In this document: in pieces, positions 49,301 to 61,300 of the stretch
How the letters are laid out: each line of letters begins with the position of its first letter
How positions within the stretch are numbered: the stretch's first letter is position 1
Assembly: GCA_007570785.1 (NCBI GenBank)
Contig: ML662442.1
Location: 30,887,681 to 30,951,680 of the forward strand
Reading direction: 5' to 3'
DNA length: 64,000 nucleotides
Source of the DNA: Antilocapra americana
Taxonomy: Eukaryota > Chordata > Mammalia > Artiodactyla > Antilocapridae
Position numbers and translations under genes: made by a program
Notes under the pieces: model-generated
Database searches by the model: none
What the model saw: only the letters and a program-made list of their open reading frames with translations
Told to the model about the DNA's origin: nothing

Positions 49301-52300
49301 CAGCAGCACCAAGTAACTAGATACACGCATTGCCACCTTGTCCTTTAAATAGAAACTTTATTGCTCCTTCTATTTTTATCTTATGTTCACACCATGCCAT
49401 GTAAAACACATCTCTCCAAATTGTTTTTGGAATAGGTTTTCTATTGCAGCAGTAAATGAAGTTGGTGAGGGGCCGGAAGCAGAATCTAGTATTACCACTC
49501 CATCTCCAGCAGGTATAGACTGGGGGTGTGCCTCCTGTTACTGGGAAGTTGAGGAGTGGAAGGGTGGATTCAGATCTTACAGGTCCTGAGTCATCCGGTG
49601 TTCCTTAAGCCCCTACTTGTCTGCCCAAATTACACTGTCTTGTGAATATTTGATAAGTTTCAATTTTAAATGAGAGATCAGTCCCATCTGACAAACAGGA
49701 GTAAGTTGTTAGAGCAAAGTTTTCACGTTGAAATTTAAAAATTAAAAAAAAGAAAAATAAAGGAATTAAAAAAATGGCCCCAAGCAAACTCTTGGTTTCA
49801 GTTAAAGTCACTAGTGATTATGACTTTCATTTACATACTTAGGGAATAGAATACTTAATAAAGTAGAATACTATCTGCTCTAATCTCCGCTTTATGTGTC
49901 ATCATTTAATACAGATCAGATATCTTTTTCTTCCAGTTTCCTTTAGGTTTTCAAATATATCTGGACTTAGTAGGTTACATTTTACTTACTATTCTGAATA
50001 TTTGAACTACCAAATTAGCTTTTGTTATTATTTGGCTTCAGTATTTTAACGTTTGCCTTGGGAAACTAAATATTTACTGCATGATTCCCATGTGAGCAAA
50101 ATTTTAATAAAAGAAAACGCTCTCTAAGAAGCACCAGAAATATTTTGGGGAAAGTTAGTTCAAAGAGTTTGGAATAACACACAAAGACTCAAAATACTAG
50201 GAGTGTGTTTTCCGTCTTCACGGCAACCGTTTGCTGACTTGACCTCCCATTCCCCGAATCTGCCCCCACATATGCCGGTGGGTGTTTATTGGATGACATT
50301 ACTAACCTTTAGTTTCTTTGGCTGTTACTAGACTCTAGGAAAGGAGAGGTATTTTTGTTATGCAAGAAGCATCCAAAGGACGAGTTAAATATAGAGCAGG
50401 TTTAAGGTCGTTATTACTGTGATTACTGCATAACATTTATTAATTACCCTAAAAGTGTTGATCAAGGTGCAATGCATCAGTCTCCAGTCTAATAGGATGC
50501 CACGCAGAGTTCTGCAGTCCTCAAATTTCATTACTACAGGGTTTTCTCCTGCCTTACAGGGAGAGATAATTGAAGACCAAACAGAGGCAACCCAAGTCTG
50601 TCTATATCTGTGTGTTATGCGACCAGCCCCTCCGGCCTGGGCTGGACTACCTCCACCAGTCAGATTCCCCAGGTGGAGGATAATGAGCTGAGCTCCTATT
50701 TGGGCAGGGCTGTTGAGAACCGTGACACTGCATGTGATGTTATTTTGAGGGCGTTCAGGGGCACGTACCCAGAAATCCTACTCGGTTGACACTGTGCTTC
50801 CCACCCCAATCATAGAATGTGATTTATACCACAGTTGAAATACCCCAGTACCTTCAGAGAATACCTGGCAAAGCTCTTCCATGAGCCAGTCCCCTTATTT
50901 TTAAGGGTGGTATTGATCTTTTTTTGTGTCAGTGTGTGTATGGTTGGTCTGTCTGTCTATCAAATCGTGTTGTTGTTTTAGTTCAAGAAGAGGAACAGTG
51001 GCTCTTCTTATCCAGGAAAACTTCTCTAAGAAAGAGATCTTTAAAACATTTAGTAGAGGAAGCGCGTTGCCTTCAGTCAGATGCCACACACCATAATATT
51101 ACAGGTCAGTGTAACGGGGAAAAACATCTCCTTAGTGTGTAAGGAAAGGTCCAGGTTGACTTCGATTTCAATACTTTCATTAAAGGTTAAATAAACGAGT
51201 CCTCTTTAGTGCCGGTGTTTCGCCTGGTTGTTGCATAGTAACACAGGTATTTGCATCACTTTTCCAGGAATATCAGTTAATGTCCACCAGCAAGTCGTTT
51301 ATTTCTCCGAAGGAACTCTCATATGGGTGAAGGACGCTGCCAACATGTCCGATGTGTCTGGCCTGAGAATTTTTTACAGAGGTTCAGGATTAATTTCTTC
51401 CATCTCCATAGACTGGCTGTATCAGAAAATGTATTTCATCATGGATGAACGGGTTAGTCTGAGAATTTAAAGTGAACAACTAGATACTGAAAATCTAATG
51501 CATATTTTGACATATTAATATTTACAAGTAAACATAATTCTTTTCCTTCAATAATTAATCATTGAGTGTTTACTATGTTTTAGATACTGGGTTAGCAGTG
51601 AATCATACATAGAGTCTTCTAGGAGGGTCTAGACTTTACCTAGTACTAACTACTTTACTTAGTCCTGATACACCATGAAATCATCTTTCTTGTGATTTTT
51701 CAGAGCTGTGAGTTTTCACTAGTGATAATTTGACTTCCTTGAGACAGTGGTACCTGAATTCTCACTGGGTAGCAACTGCCAATCATGATTAGAATCAGCT
51801 GTGTGCATTTTAAATTATGTAATAACCATGGATAACTTTAGTAGGTCTCTGAAAATATTGGCATTATCAAATCTTTGAGAGGACACAGTATGCTGTGTTT
51901 CAAGTTTCCTTTTCTGAAAGAGAGGCTGATCTCAGTCACTGTGGCTGGAAGCCCATAAGCTTCAGTTCAGTTCTGTTGCTCAATCGTGTCTGACTCTTTG
52001 CCACCCCATGGACTGCAGAGCGCCAGGCTTCCCTGTCCATCACCAATTCCCAGAGTTTACTCAAACTCATGTCCATTGAGTCGGTGATGCCATCCAACCA
52101 TCTCATCCTCTGTCACCCTCTTCTTCTCCTGCCTTCAATCTTTCCCAGCATCAGGGTCTTTTCAAATGAGTCAGCTTTTCACATCAGGTGGCCAAAGTAT
52201 TGGAGTTTCAGCTTCAGCATCCAATGAATATTCAGGACTGATTTCCTTTAGGATAGACTGGTTGGATCTCCTTGCAGTCCAAGGGACTCTCAAGAGTCTT

Positions 52301-55300
52301 CTCCAACACCACAGTTCAACAGCATCAATTCTTCGGTGCTTAGATAGGCCCATAAGCTTAGATATAGCTAAAATATTAATAAAAGTAGTTGCGTGTCTCC
52401 ACAAATATGAAAAATATGTACTTGTATTTCATGGATACCAAGAGGATATGAACTCATTAGGATACAGGATATAAAACTGTCTTTTAAGGGCTTTTTTATG
52501 TTTTCAAAAAGTGCTCTGTGACTAGTGAAATTCTAAGCACAGAACAGTTGCTCAAGGAATATTTGTTGGCCAAATTGACTATAGATACTAATGCTACTGA
52601 TGTACTTTTCTCTAGGTATATGTCTGTGATTTAGAGAACTGCTCAAACATTGAGACAATTACACCTCCCTCAATCAATGCACCTCAAAAAATTGTGGCTG
52701 ATTCATACAATGGGTAAGTGGTAGCCGAATCTTGGGGAAACTTGCTTGCTAATAATATCCTAGTGCCAGATGAGCCCATCTGATTTCATATTTAATTAAA
52801 TCCAGGCTAAGTTTTCATTCTTAGAACACCAAGAGGAAATTTCTTTCAAACTTCATCCACAACTTTTCTAAGTAAGCAGGTTTTCCTTTCTACTTTGCAG
52901 TAGATTATGGGCATATGGGAAAAATCTCTTCTCTGGAACTCAGGGACCTGGCTTCTCGTCTTGGGTTTGTCATGATTTTATGCATGAATTTTATTCCCCC
53001 TTAGTTCACCCTTTGAGAAGCCCTTCCTGCCTATCTTTCTTGTTTTCATGACACCATTTTCTCTTGCTGAGCAGTTCAGCTCTGGTCTGGCTATCATGTC
53101 TGTCAGGAGACAGGTTTGGCATTCTTCCACTGACTCCTTTCTCCTGATTTTGGGTGATCCTTCTCAGCTGTATTTATTCAATTGTGGGGTATTTCATCAT
53201 GACTTTGTAAAATGCTAACCCTATTGCCTCACTCAATTGTGAATATTTTTAAAAGCTGGTTCCTGTTGTTGTTCAGTTACTATGTCGTATCTGACTCTGC
53301 GACCCATGAACTGCAGCATGCCAGGCTTCCCTGTCCTTCACTGTCTCCAGGAGCTTGCTCAGACTCAAGTCCACTGAGTCAGTGATGCCATCCAACCATC
53401 TTATCATCAATCAACCCCTTCTCCTCCTGCCCTCAATCTTCCCCAGCATTGGGGTCTTTTCCAATGAGCTGGCTTTTCGCATCAAATGGCCCAAGTATTA
53501 GAGCTTCAGCTTCAGCACCAGTTCTTCCAATGAATATTTAGTGTCGATGTCCTATAGGATTGACCTGTTTAATTTCCTTGCAGTCCAACGGACTCCCAAG
53601 AGTCTTCTCCAGCACCACAATTTGAAAGCATCAATTCTTCAGCACTCAGCCTTCTTTATGGTCCAGCTCTCACATCTGTACTACTGGATAAACCGTAGCT
53701 TTGACTATATGGACCTTTGTTGGCAAAAAGCTTAGTCTAATACAAATGTAGGGTAGTACTGCTAGGTAACAACTGTACAAAATAATACCATGAAGTTTTA
53801 AGAAAATGGCTTAAATGTTTGTTTTCTTCCATTTTGTCATTCACAATGCATGGGAATATTTATTGACAGATTTTGACTAAGAATTTCTGTATATTGGAGA
53901 AAAATGTTTCATAATAAATGACAGATTCAATCATGTAATTTTTACATAAAAATTTTTTCTTTAAGAGAAAATTTCTTTAAGAGTAGACTTAATTAGAAAA
54001 CCTTTAGAGACCCCTGTTGTTCTTAAATTCTGATTCCTTAAAAAGTCACACATAATAATTAGGAGATTAAGCCTTATAAGAGAGGCTGACATTTTCCAGG
54101 ATTCCAACTTCTAACTTAAATGAATAGAACATATTTGTAATAAATGCCTTTACTAGTTTGCATACTGGGAAACCTTGTACTTATCTACTCTGGAGACACT
54201 TGGTTCTGATTGCCCAACAGGATAAGACAATGGTGTTGTTCCTCCTTTACCCTTGCATTGACTCACACCAGGCTTCTTTTGCTCCTGTGTCAGGTATGTC
54301 TTTTATCTCCTGAAAGATGGCATTTATAGAGTCGATCTTCCAGTGCCTTCCAGTGGGGGCTCAGAAGCTATGCGTATTGTGCAGAGTGGCACTTTAAAGG
54401 ACTTTGCAATCAAGCCACAGTCCAAGCGAATCATTTACTTCAATGACACTGCCCAAGTCTTCGTGTCGACCTTTCTAGACGGCTCCGCATCCCACATCGT
54501 CCTACCTCATGTCCCCTTCACTAATGTGAAGAGCTTCGCTTGTGAAAACAATGACTTCCTGGTCACAGATGGCAAGGCTGTTTTCCAACAGGATTCTCTG
54601 TCTTTTAATGAATTCATCGTGGGATGTGACCTGAGTCACATAGAAGAATTTGGCTTTGGCAACTTGGTTGTCTTTGGCTCATACACCCAGCCACACCCTC
54701 TGCCAGGCCGCCCACAGCAGCTCTCCGTGCTGTTCGGCTCCCACCAGGCTCTGGTTCAGTGGAAGCCCCCGACGCTCGCCATTGGAGCCAGTGAGTTCCC
54801 TGTCCCCCGCCTGGAGGCTGGCCCTGTCAGGAGGAGAGGAAGACTTAATAGGCTTGGCATGGCAGCTCAGCTTTGCGAGCCCTTATGTGATTATTTAGCC
54901 ATTAACCCAAAGCCCTACTTAGCACTCTCTCTGTCTCTCTCTCTCTCACACACATACACATAGTGTTATTATGTTTGTTCTACATGTATCAATTTTGATA
55001 AATTAAGAAAACTTCTATATTTCATATCTACATCCCGGCAGAAGGGTTGGAACATTTATTGAGTGTCTCCCTGGAGCCAGGCACTGACATTCTAGTTGGA
55101 GGGCATGCATCAGCCAGGGGGGCTGGAACACTTGGGTTGGGATTTAGTATCCAGGGAGACCTTGCGTGAATTTGAGCCTAAAACTCTCGGGGCTTGAATT
55201 TTAATCGCTGGAGAGGCAGCATGTGTGGTGGGTCTGCAGGGGGGCTCTGGAGCCAGCCTGCCCAGATTCAAAGGCTAGTCTCCCCAATCATTAGCAGAAT

Positions 55301-58300
55301 GACCCGGGCAAGTTACTTGACCACTTAATGCATGTTTCCACCACCTGGAAATAAAAATATTAATTATATCCTTCTAAGGGATTGTCATATAGACCGAATT
55401 AAGATGCACAGGTAGAACACAGAACAGTATCTAGCATAGCAGTTGGCAATTTTTTTTTATAAAAAAATGACCAGATAATAAATATTTTCAGTTTTGTGGA
55501 TCATATGGTTTCTGGGACAGCTACTCAACTTTGTCCTTGTGGTGTGTAAGCAGCCATAGATGATTTGTAAATAAGTCACGGTGACTGCGTTCCATTACAA
55601 CTTTATTTATAAAAACAGGCAGTGGGCCACATGTGGCCTGTGGGCTGCAGTTTACCTCCCTTTGGTCCCCTAGCAAACACTGGCTACTTTTACTTTAGGA
55701 CCAAGTTAATTATGCCTGTTTGTTGTATATCTCAAAGACAGCTGAAAATGAATTAGCAAGATTTTTTAATTTTTATTTTTTGGCTTCTAGGAGAGTGATA
55801 CTCTGCTGACACTGGGTTAATATTAGAGATTTATCATTAAGCGTTTGTTTATTAGGAGCGTGCATCATATACCCTTCCAATAGTTCTATGCAGCCAGTTG
55901 TACAGCACAGACAGGGGAGCAGTGGCCTCCCATTTGTTGGCAAGATGTCTCCTTTGGTGAGACAAAAGGAGCGAGTAGAAAGGCCACCGTCCTAATCACA
56001 TCATTAACCCTGGTGGTTAAGGGGCAGCAGGCCCAGTTATCCTCCCACTCAAGGTGAAGCTGCAGATAAGTTCACTGACTGTCCTTTGTTTGCCCTTGCT
56101 GATGTTATTCTGGTCAGTAATATTGGTTAACTCTTCTGCATAGGTCCTTCTGCCTGGCAGGACTGGACTTATGAGGTCAAAATATCAACCCAAGACCTTC
56201 CTGAAACCACTCACGTCTTCTCTAATATAAGTGGGACCATCCTTAACGTACATGACCTTCAGAGTGCTACAAAATATGAGGTTTCTGTGAGAGCAAGCTC
56301 TCCCAAGGGGCCAGGCCCTTGGTCCGAGCCCTCAGCGGGAACTACTCTGGTACCAGGTGAGAGAACGCTCTTGGTTTAGGGAGTGATTCTGACAAAAAAG
56401 CCTTTCTCCCTGTCTTCTTTAAAATTTCTCACCTTAGGTGTGGTTAAGAAATGAGAACGAGGGTGCATTGACCCCTTGAGCCTGTTTATTGTCTGAGATT
56501 AGGAAAGCAAATAAAGCACAGTGTGGTAGTAATGTTTCTAACTCTCTATTTTAAACTGTCCAAGATGTTTCTGAATGAACAATATAATTTATTTCTTCTT
56601 CGTGGTTTTCTTCTTTCTCATGGTTTATTAAGCTGTAGCACTGCTTGGATGCTGAAGGTCTCAACGAGAGAAGTTGAGGGGCTGTGAATTACGCTGGATT
56701 TCTTGGTTGAAAGAAAATGGAAAGATAACTGACCCATTTCTACTACTGTTGCTTCTGAATATCACCAATAGCTAAAGCAAAACAAAACAAAAAATTTGCC
56801 ATGATGTGACATTGCTATAGAGGCAGCATCAATACACATTTCTCTTCACATTCAATTACAAATATTTACATAAAAATCAAAGTGTGTTTAATATGATAGA
56901 GTATTCTTTTAAGCAGATACAATTATTCATATATTTCCAGAGTATTTTTCAAAATGCTGATTTACTTTATAATAGAAATCTGACAAATAAGCTGTGTACC
57001 TAAAAATGTGTGTTTTCTGTGATATTGCTTTCAATTTTTTTTAAACCAAACAGCTGCAGAACCACCATTTATCGTGGCTGTGAAAGAAGATGGACTTTGG
57101 AGTAAGCCATTAAATAGCTTTGGCCCAGGAGAATTCCTATCCTCTGATATAGGAAATGTGTCAGGTAAACACCAAGTTCCCTGTACACTTGGACGGCAGG
57201 TTTCTACTTGTTAGACTTCCTGAGATATTTGACCAATCAGAAGGATTGAGTATTTTAATATTAGGTCAATAATGAAAGGAAAAAATATTGACTGAATTAT
57301 ACTGCCAGTGACATGAAGAAAATGTCTGTTCTCAAGGAGGAGGGCCATTTATTACTCCACAAAATGTGAGGTTATTTCATGCTGTATGCCCATTTCAGGA
57401 AGGCTTTGATATACTTCTTGTGTATATTTTAATCTCTCAATGTCATCTCAATGCCTGTTTTGTTCCATGAAGACAGCTATAGTTAAGTAATTTGTTATGG
57501 GTTTGCTATAAGATCAGAGCAGAGAACAGCTATGTGAAGTTCTAAATAAAGTGTAATGAAGAATTTCATGACAAAGAAGATTATATAATAAATGCTTAAG
57601 GCAAAACTACTTATTTATTACTTAATGGCATCTTCCATAATTATCTAATTATTTTATTTCCTTATCTGGTCATTAAAAATTACCATAGCACTTCTGATCA
57701 AAATGAGCTGGACGTAGGAGGTAGTGTGGTACTAATGGAGAGAATGATGCTTGGACGTTGGCTCAAGTCTGGGTTCCTCCTCTTTTCATCTGTGAGACCT
57801 CGGGCAAAATGGATAATTTCACCTAGTCTTGGGTTTGCCACGTCAAAAAATGGAAATGATTTCTACTTTAGAGCTTTAAGCGTTGAGTGAGTAAAAGTGT
57901 AAAAGTGCCCAGGACAATGTTGGCAAAGGGGAGATGCTCAATGAATATTAGTTCCTGTGTCTAGTTCCAGGGCTGAAGATTTTAGAATAATATTATTGAA
58001 ACGTTCTTGACACATCTCTGAAGCTCTAGTGAATATCTATGTTATTGTTGAGGTGCACATGTGATTTGCTGATGCACTCTGTTTACACTGGCATACATGG
58101 AAAAATAACTATTACCAACTCACTTTGTTTTGAGACATGGATTGGTATAACAACAGCCTCTACTACAGCGACATGAAAGGTGATGTTTATGTATGGCTGC
58201 TGAATGGGACAGACATCTCAGAGAATTATCACATACCCAACATTGCAGGAGCAGGGGCTTTAGCTTTTGAGTGGCTGGGTCACTTTCTCTACTGGGCTGG

Positions 58301-61300
58301 AAAGACCTACGTGGTAAGTTAAAGCCTGACATCCTACATGCTCTCAAATAATGCCTACCCACTTCAGCGACTGGAATGTCATTTTCGTGATTTTTTTCAT
58401 ACTTGTGTTTCACCTATGTTATTATTTACTTAATATTTGTCTCTAAGCCTACTCACCTTTTAATTAAAATATTTATGTAAAAGGAAGTTCAATATCAGTA
58501 TTTGATATTTTTCAATAACATCTTGAAATAAATATATTAAAATGTTCACCGGTGGAGTAGTATCCTGGGGAAGATGGCACACCCCAAAGGCATAATGAAA
58601 AGAAACTAAGTGAGGGGACTATTTTCAACAGTATGGACAGGGCTAAGGAGAAGGCGCATAGGTGAAGCGTGCTCTGGGCCAGCAAGGGTGGGAGGATATT
58701 ACTGCCTCTAGGCATAAAAGACAAGGGAGAGAAGGGAAAGCACGGCGAGGGCTGTAGCTTTAGCAGAGTTGCCGACAGGAAAACCAGCCATTGTCAAAAG
58801 GTCTAGTCCAGCTAGGAGTGTCAGGACAGCACATATGTACCTTCATCCCTCTTTTCTTCTGCCCTCTGCTCTTTTGCCACTGCTTCCGTTGGCTGAACCT
58901 CCCTGGAAGCCAGAGAACAGGGAGCTCGGTCGATGGGGTCCATCAACGTCAGGCTCAGGGGGCACTGAGGGGGGCGGACGGAGTGGGATTTGGGGGCAAG
59001 ATGAAGACATCCCGTGCGTTGTGCACACTGAAGAAAAGAACCGTTGTTGATGAGATCAATAGTCTAATAGATCAAGTAAAAAAGTGTTTCCGTTTTATGA
59101 GACAAAAAAGTCATTTTGGTTTTATGGTACAAAAATCGTTTTCTGATCAGGAGAACATGTGTCCATTTGTTTATTTAATCATTATCTGTTACCAGTATGT
59201 TTAGAGCCTTGAAAATAGGCATAGTAGAGAGTATGAGGAAAATAGTAGTCATGTTTCTGCCCTTGAAAAAATATATCAGCTTTGTTGAGATATGACTTAG
59301 GTAGCATAAAACTCACCCTTCGATTATGTAAAATGCAGTGGTTTTTAGTATGTTCTGTGCTGTGCAGCCATCACTACTTGCCCCTGCTCTTTTCATGACA
59401 TAAAAATAAATTCATGGGGACTTCCTTGGTGGTCCAGTGGCTAAGACTCCTCATTCCCAGTTCCTGGGGTCCTGAGTTCGATTCCTGGTCAGGAAACTAG
59501 ATCCCACATGCCACAACCAAGACCTAGTACATCGAAAAAAGAAAACCTCATGGATCATGAGAAGAAGCATATAGAGCATTGTTGTGTGTGTTCAGTCGTG
59601 TCCGACTCTTTGTGACTCCATAGACGGTAGCCCACCAGGCTCCTCTGTCCATGGGATTTTCCAGGCAAGCATACTTGAGTGGGTTGCCATTTCCTTCTTC
59701 AGGGACAGAGCATTGTATTTAGAAGCAAAGTAATATGGTATGGTCTGAATTCATAAGTGCCAATGACTTGTAGGCAGAATGGAGTTGAGTGGGGTTAAGC
59801 AAAGAATGTTTCCCAAAATAGATTAGTTTGAAGACAGTTTTGAAGGAGGAAGTGGAAGAGTAGTCTAAAAACTGGTTTCAAGTATTTGCTCTGTTTCTTA
59901 TAAAATGATTTAACTTCTTGAAAAATCCCTTCACCTCTTTGAACCCAGTTTACTTATAAAAAAGTAGGAAATGGAAACTCTATACAGGCTTAATGTGAGG
60001 GTTATAATAACTAATATTTTAAAGATAAAAAAGAAGCACAGTGCCTGGCAGATAATAGGTATTCAGTGATGACCATAATTAATATTAAGGAGATAAACTG
60101 ACAGAGAGGAGCCAGGAGAGATGTCACTATAAGGAGTATACATCTTTGGGAGTCTAATCAAATACATTCTTATGTTTTGATTATGTGTTGATTGTCTAGG
60201 TGTATGATTAGGAAGAGCAAGTATTAACTCAAAATAAGTGTATCTCCTTTCTCTTTAGAGACATGAAAAGGACTAAGCTTCCTTGTAATTACATTCCTGA
60301 AGCTAGGCATGTGATACAGCACAGAGTGCCAGTAAATATTTGTGGTTGGAGACATGAGTGGGTGAATGCAGTGATTTACTAACAATGGCAATAAACTATT
60401 CAGAAATAAGGATGCTAGTTGAAACTCACTAACTGAGTTATGATTGTTTTATAGATTCAGAGGCAGTCTGTGTTGACAGGACAGACAGATATTGTGACTC
60501 ACGTGAAGCTGCTGGTAAATGACATGGTGGTGGACTCAGTTGGTGGATATCTCTATTGGACCACATTATATTCAGTTGAAAGTACCAGGCTAAATGGAGA
60601 AAGTCCACTTGTATTACAAGCACAGCCTTGGCTTTCTGGGAAAAAGGTGAAAATTTAAAAAAATAAAGATCTGTTCATTTAATTGTACTAAATAATGCTG
60701 TTATATAGTTATAATAATACTATTTCTGCTCATTGTGAATACTTCAGGTAGCATCTGAAAGGAAATGCTACTACGGTAAGATCTTGGTATCACCAAATTT
60801 CTAAGTCTTATTTGGTTGTTATAATTGATTAAATAAAATATAATATGGAGATTTTTATATTTTGCTTTATCTTGGATGGACTCACACTTTAAGAGCATTT
60901 TAATTTGTCCGTTTTTATAGTCTTTAGGAATTCTATTGGATATTTTAGAACTTCTTGGGTGATTATTAGGTGTTTTATGATTTTTAGTCCATTTCTGGTA
61001 CTGACTGCTCTAATAACTATGTAGCTCCTAGGAAAGTTATTTGACTTTTCTGTGACTGTTTCATTAACTGAAAAATGGGAATATTAACAATTGTCCTCCC
61101 TCTTAGGGTTGTTGTGATGATTAAATGAGATAATTCATGGGAAGTAGTGAGAACAACCACTCAAGTTATATTTTATAACTTAATCTAAAATATGCACTAA
61201 TATATTAAGAGAAATGATTCTAAGACAATTTTTTTTTACTTCCTCAACTTCTAGAAGCAATATCTATTCTTCTTGATCTTGTTTCGCTTCCCTCTGGTTA

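Noticed and set aside
54791..54963. Extension of the exon 13 open frame past 54790
   Set aside because: A GTGAGT donor at 54791 and correct phase into exon 14 show that this part is intron.
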